Counted from the first letter of the stretch, positions 35,236 through 45,915 are shown. The stretch: DNA of 64,000 bases from Paracidobacterium acidisoli (GCF_003428625.2 NZ_QVQT02000007.1:62001-126000), one strand, 5' to 3'. Translations and numbers: made by a program. Notes: a model not told the origin generated them from the sequence alone.

Positions 35236-35291
35236 GAGTGAACTCTCCGAAAAGTTGGTTGAGTGGTCGTTGTGGCAGTTGAGCTGCCAGG

Positions 35292-36188
35292 TCAATTCAC
35301 GTTTGTCCGCAGAACGGCAGTTTCAGCCAATGCCAATTCCACAAAGTCACTTATGAGTTTCTGGTCGTGATCCCGGCGAGTGAATATCCCGCTCTTCACC
35401 GTGAGCAGCCTGTCGGAAAGCGGCCTGACCACGACATCGTAACGGTGGGACATAGCGGAGAATCTGGTCATCAGCGCGATGCCGACGTTCTGCGTCACGA
35501 GCCACAGGGCCTCCTTCAAAGAAAAGGCCTCAGATGAGAACTTGAGCGAAATGCCCAGGCTCTCAAAGTGCGCCACGATGTCATCGTGCCTGCCCGGAAG
35601 CACCTTCCTCAGGACTGAAATCAGAGGTTCGTCCGCTAAATCCTCTGGCCGGATCGAGGACCTTGTTGCGAGGCGATGGCCTACAGGCAAACAGGCCATC
35701 AATGGTTCTTCAAAGAGCAGACGGGCAGACAAGTCAGGTTCGAGAATCGGCAGAATTCCGAACCCGACATGGAGATCACCCTGGAGAATGCCCTCGACGA
35801 TCTGATGTGTCATGAGGCTTTCTCTCGTTACGGACAAAGAACCATTACCGTCCGGATGAATGTGGCGCACGATATCAAGCAGCTTCGTGTTCAGATAGGT
35901 CGAGTAACCGATGCGAAGGTCGTTCGTCTGCGCACGAAGAAATGCCTGCACACGATCAAGTCCGAGCCATGCTTGCCTAACGGACTCTTTCGCTGACAGT
36001 AGATAGAGACTTCCGGCTTCAGTCAGCACCATCCGTCTACCCACGACCAGAAACACCGGCGTCCCGATTTCTGCTTCCACGCTCTGAACGCGCTTACGCA
36101 CAGCGGACTTTCCGATGCCGAGATACTTGCCTGCGGCTCCGAATGAACCCTTCTCCGCTACCGCGAGGACGGCGATCTGGCCGTCCAT
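35292..36188 (-). CDS. LysR-family transcriptional regulator
   Basis: This 298-residue LTTR has an N-terminal helix-turn-helix (VLAVAEKGSFGAAGKYLGIGKSAVRKRVQSVEAEIGTPVF) and a periplasmic-binding-protein-like effector domain (about 90-290). The ATG at 36188 follows CGGAG by 5 nt; an upstream ATG (36209) has none. It is divergent from the fused sigma gene, with 350 bp between them, and may control either that gene or the lipoprotein downstream. The ligand is unknown. Confidence 0.88.
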   Translation of the reverse strand: MDGQIAVLAVAEKGSFGAAGKYLGIGKSAVRKRVQSVEAEIGTPVFLVVGRRMVLTEAGSLYLLSAKESVRQAWLGLDRVQAFLRAQTNDLRIGYSTYLNTKLLDIVRHIHPDGNGSLSVTRESLMTHQIVEGILQGDLHVGFGILPILEPDLSARLLFEEPLMACLPVGHRLATRSSIRPEDLADEPLISVLRKVLPGRHDDIVAHFESLGISLKFSSEAFSLKEALWLVTQNVGIALMTRFSAMSHRYDVVVRPLSDRLLTVKSGIFTRRDHDQKLISDFVELALAETAVLRTNVN

Positions 36189-36209
36189 AGTTACTCCGAG
36201 TCGACGCAT

Positions 36210-36536
36210 AGCTGGGCCGTGAGCGCAGGTACAGGCCAGCCACTGGTCGGTCGTGGGGGGCGCCCGACATGCTTTTCCTCGATTGTTAAAGAGTGAAAAA
36301 TCACCCCTAAACTACCCTCGCCCAGTGAAAAAACTTGCAGAAAGGCCGATTGTGGCGGCTGAGGGGCCACTCCACATCACACATTGCCTGTCTCATCTAT
36401 GTCTAAGGGGATAAGAGGGTTGAGCGGGAACCGCACTCTGATGAGGTCGAATTGCCTGGTCTTCGGCGCAACTGTAACAGAATATTTATAAGGTGCGAGG
36501 GTAGATTGGCTCCCAAAAACCACTCTTTAAGGGCAA
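36210..36536. other. Gene-free divergent promoter region
   Basis: No coding frame is convincing. A 10-bp inverted pair CTACCCTCGC (36312-36321) and GCGAGGGTAG (36495-36504) flanks the middle. The second arm is 33 bp before the sigma-fusion ATG, so it could be a looping operator. The evidence is weak. Confidence 0.4.
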
Positions 36537-39500
36537 ATGGATCAAAACAGGCAACAGCGACAAGCGCCGGCATCGGCGCCAGCGGTCAGGACTGAGCAGG
36601 TCCTCGAACGCTACTACGGTCAGCTCGTAGAATGGGGCACCCTTCTGACGCGAGGCGATCAGAACAAGGCCCAGGATCTCGTTCACGATTTTTGCCTGCA
36701 CCTTACTGTTACGAAACCAGACCTGAGCGCCGTTCGGGATATGGACGGCTACCTCTACAAATCCCTTCGGAATATTTACGTTTCAGGGCTGGCCCAATCG
36801 TCTCGTGAGGCCTTACAGCTCGTAAGCATTGCCGAATACGATTCGGTTCAGCTTGCCGCGATGCCGCGTCATGCGGGGGACCCGTTACAGCGCCAGAACG
36901 ATCTGCGCAGAATTTGTTGTTACGCGGTTTGGCGCAAAGCTCAGACCAAGAGCGCCAGTTATTTCATCCTCCGCTACTTTCACGGCTATCACCATCAGGA
37001 GATTGCCGATCTCGCCTGCGTGCCGATCTCCGCAATCTACAACAAGTTCAGAGCATTCCGAGTAGAGGTTCGATCCTATCTCGAAGCTCCGCGAAAATTA
37101 CAATTCACCAGCCGCGAAGTTCCGCCTGTGCCGGCGCTGCGTTGGACTCCGCTGTCTTCGATTGACCTCTTCAAAGAACTACGCAAGAGCATTCTCGATG
37201 CACGAACAGGGGATTGTTTACCTGAAGAGGAGCTGATTGCGTTTTACACCTCGGAGCGTCCAAAGCCGCTCTCCTGCTCACTCCTGTCCCACATCGTTAG
37301 CTGTGAACACTGCCTCGCGCTGGTTGACAGTCACCTGCAGCGTCCGACGCTGAAGGATCGTGAACCGCTCGACGAGGTGGGGGATATTTCCGATGGCGCG
37401 GGTACTGAAGCAGGCAAGCCTGCCGGAATGTCCCGCGAGAGACTGCTGCGGTCGGTTCGTCGGTACAGGACTGAGGTTCTCGAACATCGACCGAGGACGC
37501 TGTCGATTGCTGTCGATGGCAAGATTCTTGCGTCGCACGATGTGCAGGCGCAACGGAATGTGCTGTCGGCCAGGATTGACCGCCCGGAAAACGCCAGCTT
37601 TGTCGAGGTGTTCAGCGAACAGGGCATTCGTCTCGCGCTGATCTCCATTGGCGAGCTGCCGCCGGAAGGCCCACACGGCCAGACACAACGCGTAGACCTT
37701 AGTGATGACCGCTGGCTGGATCTGAGCCTCTCATTCGATGGCCTCGGGTTGAATAGCGAGGTCGTCTACTTCGATCCAGCACTCGCGCCCGAGCTGATGG
37801 AGGAGGACGATTCGGATGAATTCGTAAGAATCCTGCCCCGGCCAGAACCGAGCCGTGCAGGTGACGGAAACATACTGTCGTGGCCCCGCACCTCGGCCTG
37901 GCTCGCAGCCGTTCGTAAATTCCTCCGTCCAATTACGCCCTCCCCTGTGATTGCTTGGTCGTTGGTCATTGCCAGCGTATTCTGCGTTGCTGGCTATTTC
38001 GTGCTCCGCAATGACAAGACTGTGCCTGTTCTAAGCGCCCGCGACATTCTCAATCGGTCTATCCAGGCGGAAGCGGCAAGTCTGGAGGGACAGACCGAGC
38101 ATCAGGTGTTCCGCTTTGAGGAAGCAACCGCCGATGGCAGCATCCTTAAGCAAGGAACCATCGATCTGTGGAAGGATGGCGACGGCAAGAGGTACATGCG
38201 CCGTCTCTATGATGTGCAGCATCGGCTCATTGCGGCTGAATGGTCACAGCGCAATGGCGACCGCGGCGAGTATCCCGTGGCCGAAGACTCACAGGCCTCC
38301 GGTGCAAACCGTGAGATGCTGGCTGACAATCTCTGGAAACAGGATGTCTCGCCCAGCGCATTCCGCGAATTGAACGGCGAAAACGCTCAGATTCGTGCTA
38401 CTGAAGATGGATATGAGCTAACAGCTACCGAAACGGGAGTCTCCCACCCGCAGCTCATTTCTGCGACTCTCGTCCTCGACCATCACTACCATCCCATTCG
38501 TGAAGTGATGCGAGTGCGCAACGGCGGCGAGGTCCGTTTCGTACAGGCTGACTATGAGCGCAGGCCGTCTTCATCTGTTCCTGATGCAATCTTCGATCCG
38601 CAAGATCAGGGACTACGCTCTAAAGTGGAGCGGCGCCCATTCTTCTCTAAAAGCGTTATCAGCGATGTGCAGTTGGCCGAGCTGCACATCGCTGTGCTGT
38701 ATCAACTCAATAACCTCGGCGCCGACACAAGTGAACCTATAGACGTCGAAGAAACTCCCGATGGGCGAGTGCGCGTCACCGGAGCTGTACCGGATGACTC
38801 TCGCAAGCAGCAGATACTCGCACGTCTCAATCTGCTGGAGAACCATCAGCTTCTCGAAGCACATCTGTTCTCTCCAACCGATGTCCAGAAACCCGGATTC
38901 AAGCGTCCTCGGGTCATCGGTAGCACGATAAGCACATACGATGTTGGCCAGACAAAAGCCCCGGCAGACGCAGCTCTGCGTGGATTCTTCCAAGCGCAAG
39001 GCATGTCGGGAACAGCGTTAGATGCTGCTGTCGTCGGGTTCTCGCGTGATGCGCTGGGGCACTCGCAACGCGCACTGCAACATGCCTCCGCGCTGAATCG
39101 TCTCGGCAGCACTTTCCCGATCTTCGAGCTTGGCTACGTTAGCCTCCCGTCACAGCAACAGTGGACGGAACTGGTGGCGAAGCACACCATGGCGTTAGAA
39201 GTTGAATTGCGTGCTCTGCATGACCAGTTAGCTCCGCTAACTCCCCTCCGCGATCAGCAACCGAGTATTGGCCAAACTAATCCCGCGATCGAGAACCCCG
39301 CACAATTTGCCCGTCAAGCAAACCAGCTTCTCGGCAAAACCCAGGACTTGAATCGAACTGTCGGTAGCATCTTCGCATCCGGCCAAGAGCCAGAGGAACA
39401 ACCACCTGGCCTCGATTCCTTGGTAGCTGCTACCAGCAAGGCAATCCCACTGCAGGAAGCAGTGGAGTTAACAAGTTTCGCTGTTCAGTTGAACGCATCA

Positions 39501-39566
39501 GGGAGAACAGCATCGATAAGCCGGCAACAAAGCAGGCCCGATAAGCAGACCCCTAACCAACCATAG
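36537..39566 (+). CDS. ECF sigma factor fused to a transmembrane anti-sigma factor
   Basis: This 1009-residue fusion has sigma region 2 at about 21-90 (RYYGQLVEWGTLLTRGDQNKAQDLVHDF), region 4 at about 138-182 (FILRYFHGYHHQEIADLACVPISAIYNKF) and a zinc-finger anti-sigma motif with His252, Cys256 and Cys259. A cytosolic beta-rich domain (about 318-415), one membrane segment (471-490) and a 520-residue periplasmic domain follow. The periplasmic part is homologous to that of the separate anti-sigma factor at 6753-8234 (VPDDSRK block near 760). A sigma factor tied to the membrane would need proteolysis to act. The next gene (31 bp on) is the TonB receptor, the likely target. The ATG at 36537 follows AAGGGC. 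Confidence 0.88.
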   Translation: MDQNRQQRQAPASAPAVRTEQVLERYYGQLVEWGTLLTRGDQNKAQDLVHDFCLHLTVTKPDLSAVRDMDGYLYKSLRNIYVSGLAQSSREALQLVSIAEYDSVQLAAMPRHAGDPLQRQNDLRRICCYAVWRKAQTKSASYFILRYFHGYHHQEIADLACVPISAIYNKFRAFRVEVRSYLEAPRKLQFTSREVPPVPALRWTPLSSIDLFKELRKSILDARTGDCLPEEELIAFYTSERPKPLSCSLLSHIVSCEHCLALVDSHLQRPTLKDREPLDEVGDISDGAGTEAGKPAGMSRERLLRSVRRYRTEVLEHRPRTLSIAVDGKILASHDVQAQRNVLSARIDRPENASFVEVFSEQGIRLALISIGELPPEGPHGQTQRVDLSDDRWLDLSLSFDGLGLNSEVVYFDPALAPELMEEDDSDEFVRILPRPEPSRAGDGNILSWPRTSAWLAAVRKFLRPITPSPVIAWSLVIASVFCVAGYFVLRNDKTVPVLSARDILNRSIQAEAASLEGQTEHQVFRFEEATADGSILKQGTIDLWKDGDGKRYMRRLYDVQHRLIAAEWSQRNGDRGEYPVAEDSQASGANREMLADNLWKQDVSPSAFRELNGENAQIRATEDGYELTATETGVSHPQLISATLVLDHHYHPIREVMRVRNGGEVRFVQADYERRPSSSVPDAIFDPQDQGLRSKVERRPFFSKSVISDVQLAELHIAVLYQLNNLGADTSEPIDVEETPDGRVRVTGAVPDDSRKQQILARLNLLENHQLLEAHLFSPTDVQKPGFKRPRVIGSTISTYDVGQTKAPADAALRGFFQAQGMSGTALDAAVVGFSRDALGHSQRALQHASALNRLGSTFPIFELGYVSLPSQQQWTELVAKHTMALEVELRALHDQLAPLTPLRDQQPSIGQTNPAIENPAQFARQANQLLGKTQDLNRTVGSIFASGQEPEEQPPGLDSLVAATSKAIPLQEAVELTSFAVQLNASGRTASISRQQSRPDKQTPNQP

Positions 39567-39597
39567 CAATTAGAAGAACACACAATTTGGAGGACCA

Positions 39598-42500
39598 ATG
39601 TCTCGACAGATTCATGCCGTATACCTGAAGTGTCTTTTCTCCCCGGTGCTGCTACTCGCAATCGCGTTGCCCGCGCTGGGCCAGTCCACCGCTACTGTCA
39701 CTGGTATCGTGCAGGATACATCCGATGCGCGCATTCCACATGCGAACGTCAAGCTGATCAACACGCAGACTGGGACAGAGAGCACTTCACAAACAAATAA
39801 CGCCGGCGATTTCGCTCTGCCAAATGTGATGCCAGGTCATTACACCTTGCAGATCGAGCGCGATGGATTCGACACAACCCAGCTCACCGGAATTACCCTC
39901 AATGTCGGCGATAACAAGAGTGTAATCATCCGAATGAAAGTCGGTTCAAAAAATGAAACCGTCACAGTTGATGGCAGAGGCCTCACGATTAACACCACAG
40001 ACGCTTCGGTAAGCACGGTCATTGACAGAAAGTTTGTCGAGAACACTCCGCTTAATGGACGTAGTTTCCAAAGCCTGATTTTGCTTACGCCCGGCTCAGT
40101 GACAAATACCCCTCAGCAGGCCGCGAGCATCGGCAACTCCGGCGAATTCAGTATCAATGGCCAGCGAACAGAATCTAACTATTACACCGTTGATGGAGTA
40201 AGCGCGAATGCAGGTATTGCTGTAGGTGTAGGCGGCGGCGGGACGAGCGGCTCCTTGCCGGCATCGACGGCATTGGGGACAACTCAAGCCTTAGTCTCGG
40301 TGGATGCACTACAGGAATTCCGAGTCGAAAGTTCGACGTACTCAGCTGAATACGGCCGCAATCCGGGGGGACAATTTTCAATGGTGACCCGATCGGGAGC
40401 AAATGACCTACACGGGTCCTTATTCGACTATTTCCGAAACGATGCACTTGATGCAAACAATTGGTTCAATGACAACACCGACCCAATCACAAGGAGGACT
40501 GCGGAACATCAAAATGATTTCGGAGGGACCCTAGGTGGCCCGATTCGTTTGGGGAAACTTTACAACGGCACCAATAAGAGCTTCTTTTTCGTTTCTTATG
40601 AGGGGTTGCGTCTATTAGAACCAGTGGCGGCGTCAATAAACCCGGTGCCAGATGCCGCATTGCGCCAATCCGCGGTCGGTTTGATGCAAAACGTTCTAAA
40701 CGCGTTTCCAAAGCCGACGATGAGCACTGATTTGACGCCAGGATTAGCGGCCTTTGTTGGCAGTTGGTCGAACCCAAGTCAGGAAGATGCGACGAGTATA
40801 CGAGTCGACCACTCCCTTGGATCAAGAGATCACTTATTCTTTCGGTTCAGTGATACCCCTTCAAACTCGTCGACGCGCGGTACTTCCACAAATTCCAGCC
40901 CGTCTGTCGTGTCTACTTATCAATATGCGACAAAAACATACACCTTCGGCAATACCTTCGTCCTCAAACCCTGGCTGACGACAGAAACGCGTCTCAATTT
41001 CAGTTCGAACAACGTTACAGCGCACGAGACAAATGACAACTTCGGCGGCGCTGTCCCTGTCGATCTGGCCGCCCTAGAAGGCATTAGTACAGATTCGCAA
41101 TCGCAGGTAGCTCTTGTCATTGGGGGGTATGATCCAACTCTCATTCAACTGTACGCAACGAGCCAGCAGCAACAGTGGAATGTCGTGCAGACGTTGATCG
41201 CACAACGAGGAAGACACACAATCAAAGTCGGCATTGACTGGAGGCGCGTCGCTCCGTTTGCAAACGTAGGATCGCCCTCCGCCGCCTATTACTTTTACAG
41301 TCCAACAACAGCAGCGAATAACAGTGTCGATATAGGCCTGGGTGAATCCAGCGCGAAATTTTATCCGGTCTATATGAACTTTTCTGTATTCGTACAAGAC
41401 GAGTGGCGAATCAGTCAGCGCCTTTCGTTATCGGGAGGTATCCGCTGGGATGTTAATCCTGCTCCTGGAGTTAGGCAAGGGCTGATGCCATACACGGTCA
41501 AGGGACTTTCAAATCTTTCAACCATGACCCTCGCTCCACAGGGGACGCCTTTGTGGAGCACAGCTTGGTACAACTTTGCTCCTCGCCTTGGTGTAGCGTA
41601 CACCCTGGACACCGTACCTGCTCACCTTACCGTTTTGAGAGCGGGGGCTGGGGTCTTTTTCGATACCGGTCAGCAAGTCGGATCAGCCGGATATTCGGGT
41701 GTTGGCCTAAGTGCCAGAAACTATTTCGGATCCGAGTTCGGGACCACCGCGGCTTTTCCTGCGCCTGTAAGCGAGGTAACACCAGCAATTAACCCACCGA
41801 CACCAACGTACTCGACGGTATACACAAATCCAGCCAACCTTCAGGTTCCCTACACCTATCAATGGAACGTCAGCCTAGAGCAAGCCTTGGGAAATCTCCA
41901 GTCGCTGACTATGTCCTACGTTGGGTCGAACGGAAGAAAGCTTCTCCAGGAAACAGAGCTCAGCGTAGGCGCACTCAATCCTTCGTTTTCGTCACTTGTG
42001 GTCTACACGAATGGGCTGACCTCCAACTACAATGCCTTGCAGGTTCAGTTCAAACGCCAAGTGAGCCATGGGCTTCAGGCTCTTGCGTCGTACACATGGT
42101 CTCATTCTCTTGACTATGGCTCATACAACACTGATTTCCCCTATCAATATGGCAACTCCGATTTTGATGTGCGTCACAATGCTACGGGCGCGTTGTCGTA
42201 TGACATTGGCGGACTAAAGGGGAAATCCTGGCAACACATGCTCAGTTCCGGATGGGGGTTGGATGGACGCTTCACTGCCAGAACAGGTTTCCCGGTCACT
42301 TTGGAGGGGAATTCATCGTTTGATCCGGTTACCCAAGAACTATATTTCGGCGGTTTGGATCGCGTACCGAATGTTCCGGTTTATATTTCGGGCACCACGA
42401 TCTATGGCAAACAACGCATAAATCCGCTTGCATTCACTGTACCGGCAGACGGAGTTGTAGGGAATGCGCCGCGGAATTTTGTCACCGGTTTCGGCGCCGT

Positions 42501-42762
42501 GCAAACCGATTTGGCAGTCAGGCGCTCCTTCAGCATTTTTGAGCGATTGAATGGGCAGTTCCGTATCGAGGCATTCAATCTACTGAATCATCCAAACTTC
42601 GGAATTATTGGATCTACATGTTCGTACTCTGAGGGCCCTTGCACGAATGTTCAGTTCGGACAAGCGACTGCGACGCTGTCTCAAAGCCTTGGAGGATTGA
42701 GCCCTATCTATCAAATGGGCGGTCCTCGCTCCCTGCAAGCGTCTCTGCGCTTGAGCTTCTGA
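39598..42762 (+). CDS. Oar-like TonB-dependent receptor (second)
   Basis: This 1054-residue outer-membrane receptor has a signal peptide ending ALG, a carboxypeptidase-regulatory domain (about 33-115), a plug with PLNGRSFQSLILLTPG, and a large beta-barrel ending in SLRLSF with C-terminal Phe. GGAGGACCA precedes the ATG. It is encoded directly behind the sigma/anti-sigma fusion and before an S9 peptidase, which suggests uptake of peptides. It is a paralogue of the receptor at 2872-6519. Confidence 0.94.
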   Translation: MSRQIHAVYLKCLFSPVLLLAIALPALGQSTATVTGIVQDTSDARIPHANVKLINTQTGTESTSQTNNAGDFALPNVMPGHYTLQIERDGFDTTQLTGITLNVGDNKSVIIRMKVGSKNETVTVDGRGLTINTTDASVSTVIDRKFVENTPLNGRSFQSLILLTPGSVTNTPQQAASIGNSGEFSINGQRTESNYYTVDGVSANAGIAVGVGGGGTSGSLPASTALGTTQALVSVDALQEFRVESSTYSAEYGRNPGGQFSMVTRSGANDLHGSLFDYFRNDALDANNWFNDNTDPITRRTAEHQNDFGGTLGGPIRLGKLYNGTNKSFFFVSYEGLRLLEPVAASINPVPDAALRQSAVGLMQNVLNAFPKPTMSTDLTPGLAAFVGSWSNPSQEDATSIRVDHSLGSRDHLFFRFSDTPSNSSTRGTSTNSSPSVVSTYQYATKTYTFGNTFVLKPWLTTETRLNFSSNNVTAHETNDNFGGAVPVDLAALEGISTDSQSQVALVIGGYDPTLIQLYATSQQQQWNVVQTLIAQRGRHTIKVGIDWRRVAPFANVGSPSAAYYFYSPTTAANNSVDIGLGESSAKFYPVYMNFSVFVQDEWRISQRLSLSGGIRWDVNPAPGVRQGLMPYTVKGLSNLSTMTLAPQGTPLWSTAWYNFAPRLGVAYTLDTVPAHLTVLRAGAGVFFDTGQQVGSAGYSGVGLSARNYFGSEFGTTAAFPAPVSEVTPAINPPTPTYSTVYTNPANLQVPYTYQWNVSLEQALGNLQSLTMSYVGSNGRKLLQETELSVGALNPSFSSLVVYTNGLTSNYNALQVQFKRQVSHGLQALASYTWSHSLDYGSYNTDFPYQYGNSDFDVRHNATGALSYDIGGLKGKSWQHMLSSGWGLDGRFTARTGFPVTLEGNSSFDPVTQELYFGGLDRVPNVPVYISGTTIYGKQRINPLAFTVPADGVVGNAPRNFVTGFGAVQTDLAVRRSFSIFERLNGQFRIEAFNLLNHPNFGIIGSTCSYSEGPCTNVQFGQATATLSQSLGGLSPIYQMGGPRSLQASLRLSF

Positions 42763-42773
42763 ACGTAACAGAC

Positions 42774-45084
42774 ATGGAACAGAACAAAATGACGAAACAG
42801 ATTTCAGCCTTTATAGGTATGCTGACATGGCTCGCTGCACTAACCCCCTTCATGCTAGGGCAGCGAGCCCTCATTCTTCCGAAAGATTGCGTGGAAGTTC
42901 GCTATATTCAGGGTCTTTGGCCGAGCCCTAATGGCGAACATCTCGCATATCTTGTCAAAGTACCGAACCTCGCTACCAATCAGAACGAATTTGAACTTTT
43001 CGTCCGTGATACGGATTTAGACAAGCAATCCTCGGGGCGACTACTCGTTACTGCACAAGATGTTAGCAGTGTCATGTGGTTACGCAATGAACATGCGATA
43101 GCTATCGCTCGCAAACCTAGACGGCAAGCGCCAGATCATGATCGTCGACGTGCTTTCTGGAAGTATTACCCGTGTTCTTGTTTCCCCCGACACAGACTCG
43201 TTCAGCATTAGTGGGCATGGTACAACGATCGCTTATAGTGTCTTGAACAGAGAACCCGAGAGAAAGAAGCCTGGCGGTGCTGAGGCTGAGGGCTACCGAA
43301 TTGCTTTTGATGAGGATACAGAGGTATTGCATCCAACGCACTCATTTTATGTTCTGAAACAAGGACAAGACGATACGTGGACACAACCCCAACTTCTCAC
43401 GATACGAAATCCGATCACCAATGCGCGTGAGACGCAGTTGGTGGTCAACTCTCATTTCACCGAAATCAGCCTCTCACCGGACGGGAATCAGTTGTTGTTT
43501 CAATACATGACGCCAGCTCTACCTAAAAGTTGGTATGACGATCCGATAGTGAAGCTATATGCCGTCCAAAATACCTTTTTCGAAATTCTTGTTCGATATG
43601 ACCTTACAAGGAAGGAGACTTCACTAGCCTTCGACTCCATTTCCACGTCGAGCGTCCCTGTGTGGTCCGATGACAGCAAGACATTCTTTGTCAATGCGTA
43701 CTCACCTGTTGCAAGCGCATGGCAGGCAGACGATGTGCATGACAATCTCGCTCGTCCAAATAATGCCAATCTGTTTGCTGTGAACTTTGAAAGCGACACA
43801 ACCGTCGAACTTGTTCGCCACATCAGCTTTTACCATGAGGCTCCAAGCCTTGGAAGCAATGGTAGAAACCTCGTCGTTCACGTAGCTGGAAATATGATCG
43901 CACGAGTCGACTTTGATCGGAACGGATGGCGCGAAACTGGACGTGAAAGTATTCCGAGCGGCGAACTGAATAGAATTTCTGCTGTTGCGTCGAATGGCCA
44001 CACTACGTTTGTTGTCGCGGAGGCTGTAACAAGACCAGAGGATATATTTGGATATAGATCAGGAGAGCAACGCTTACACGTATTGACGGATTTGAATCCT
44101 GAAATTCGCTCGCTTGAATTCGCGAAAATTAAACAAGTCGATTGGAGTGTCGACGGCAAATACACGGCAAGTGGGTTGCTCTTCCTCCCGCCTGACTATA
44201 CACCTGGCAAGCGCTATCCCCTTGTCATTCAGACCAAGGGAGAGCAAGGATGGTTTGCTTGCGACTCTGGTTTCAGCCACTCTCCATCCTTCGCTCCCGA
44301 GCCCCTTGCCACTGCAGGAATCGCATACCTCGCACCATTTTCTAAGCCTTCGGCGGGTGGACCGACGACACCACATCAGCTGGATGGTCAGTATCCAGGA
44401 GGTGTAGCAGAAGCTGTTGACCAAATGAAGATGTGGGACAGCGCGGTGGATGACCTAGCCCGCCAAGGGCTGATCGATCCATCGAAGGTCGGCATAATTG
44501 GGTTCAGTCGTACTGGGTTTCACGTTGAATTCAACTTGGCCCATGCCAAAACACATTACGCGGCGGCGACCGTTGCTGACAATGTCTCATATAGCCTTGC
44601 AGAGTATCTGTATCTACCCGATGATTCTCATGCCGCAGATGCTATGTTTGGCGGCCCGCCTTTCGGGGCAAGTCTTGTGAATTGGGAGCGGTATTCAGTG
44701 TCCTACAACTTGGATAAAATCCGGACGCCTCTGCTCATGGAAGAGATGGGCTATGGAGTTCATGATGACAATTCAGAGAAAATTCCGCTCGATCTCGTGC
44801 TCAGCTATGAAATCTATCGAGGGTTGCGCATTCGAAAGAAGCCTGTAGAGATGTACTACTACCCCGATGAAGAGCACCAGCCTGACCATCCTAAAGCACG
44901 GCTTGCTAGCATTACACGCAATCTGGATTGGTATAGATTTTGGCTCCAGGGATATGAGCATCCCAATCCCGAAGACCCAGATCAATACAAACGCTGGGAG
45001 CATTTGCGCGAGTTGCGAGATGCCGACCAAAAGGCCACTGGGCCAATCAACAATGATTCCCAAACATCCGAGGCCCCGCGCTAG
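42774..45084 (+). pseudogene. S9 (prolyl-oligopeptidase-type) peptidase with a frameshift
   Basis: The N-terminal part (MEQNKMTKQISAF, signal peptide ending MLG, then propeller strands) is read from 42774. The rest, from about 43105 to 45084, is in the +1 frame (LANLDGKRQIMIVDVLSGS onward). It keeps the catalytic Ser in GFSRTG and a plausible Asp/His near the end (YYYPDEEHQ). The break lies near 43101-43125: upstream the frame reads WLRNEHAIAIA and runs on to a stop at 43211. It is a disrupted gene or a sequencing error. The intact enzyme would cleave imported peptides outside the cytoplasm. Confidence 0.82.
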
Positions 45085-45123
45085 TTGTTGTGGTGTTTGT
45101 AGGTATCTAAACGAATCCTAATC

Positions 45124-45378
45124 ATGACAGAGCAACAGCGACAAACGGAGCTTCAACGGATTGATTGCGCCATTGATGAGTGCAGTTCGGCGATTGCGCA
45201 GCTGCTGCAAGGTTGCGGATCAAATCGGAACTTCGGTGAAAACCAGATGCGGGAGTTCCAGCGGTTATTTCGCTCTCGCAGACGCCTGATCGTTCGACTT
45301 GCGCGGCTCGAACGAGGTCGAGCCGCGCAACCCCATCACAAATTCGGGTCATCGGCAGGCGTTGAAGCAAAGCCATGA
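45124..45378 (+). CDS. Small hypothetical protein
   Basis: This is an 84-residue, Arg/Gln-rich helical protein (REFQRLFRSRRRLIVRLARLER) without a known family. Its stop overlaps the next ATG (ATGA), so both small genes are probably expressed together. It starts 39 bp after the S9 peptidase. Confidence 0.5.
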   Translation: MTEQQRQTELQRIDCAIDECSSAIAQLLQGCGSNRNFGENQMREFQRLFRSRRRLIVRLARLERGRAAQPHHKFGSSAGVEAKP

Positions 45379-45665
45379 CTCTTGCCTGGGAGCACCTAAT
45401 ATGGCGACGCAGAGCCCGGCTGCAGATTGAACTGCCACAGCACGGCCCATCGTTTGTGACCCTCATCAAGTTGCTCGCAAAGAGCCAGGTACTCATCACA
45501 GATGTCGATGAGGAGAGACTATCGTCGTTCTTGGCCTTTGAACCAGGAGTGTTTGCCCATAGACCGGCTGTCGTCACACTTGTAATCAGAACGAAGGGCC
45601 ACAGCCACGAAGAGCGGCTGCTCCATACACTTGCCAGTTTCGGCTATACCTGCAGCAGAGTCTGA
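45375..45665 (+). CDS. Small ACT-like domain protein
   Basis: This 96-residue protein is RARLQIELPQHGPSFVTLIKLLAKSQVLITDVDEERL, then VVTLVIRTKGHSHEERLLHTLASFGY. It resembles the C-terminal ACT-like regulatory domain of threonine dehydratases (LP...L..L....VLxxxHER, then VxLxIETRGxxHxxxLLxxLxxxGY). No catalytic PLP domain is present in the region. It is either a free-standing sensor or the surviving end of a lost gene. Confidence 0.55.
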   Translation: MTLAWEHLIWRRRARLQIELPQHGPSFVTLIKLLAKSQVLITDVDEERLSSFLAFEPGVFAHRPAVVTLVIRTKGHSHEERLLHTLASFGYTCSRV

Positions 45666-45915
45666 GGAACAAATTTTTGGCAACTCTTGCGCGCTGCCGA
45701 AACTCCACGGAACGAGAGAGCGCATGTGGTTGAAAAGGTGAGCCGTGCGCAAGTATTGCGGGCGGAAACAATCGCTCTGTCTGCCGGCAGAAGTAGTCGC
45801 TTGGACCACCGGCGAAGGCAGTCGCGCCGGGAAGTCGAAGTCGCGTTGCAGCCCCCGCAGTGACGTAAATTTACCGACACGCGCAATGACCGTAAAACCC
45901 AAAGCGTGACCTAGA
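45666..45915. other. Convergent gene-free stretch
   Basis: This 250-bp gap separates the plus-strand ACT-like gene from the end of the E2-E1-JAB operon on the minus strand. No strong hairpin terminator was seen. Confidence 0.5.

Noticed and set aside
36312-36504. 10-bp inverted pair before the sigma-fusion gene as a firm operator
   Set aside because: It is short, the arms are 170 bp apart, and there is no second example; it is kept only as a note in the gap entry.
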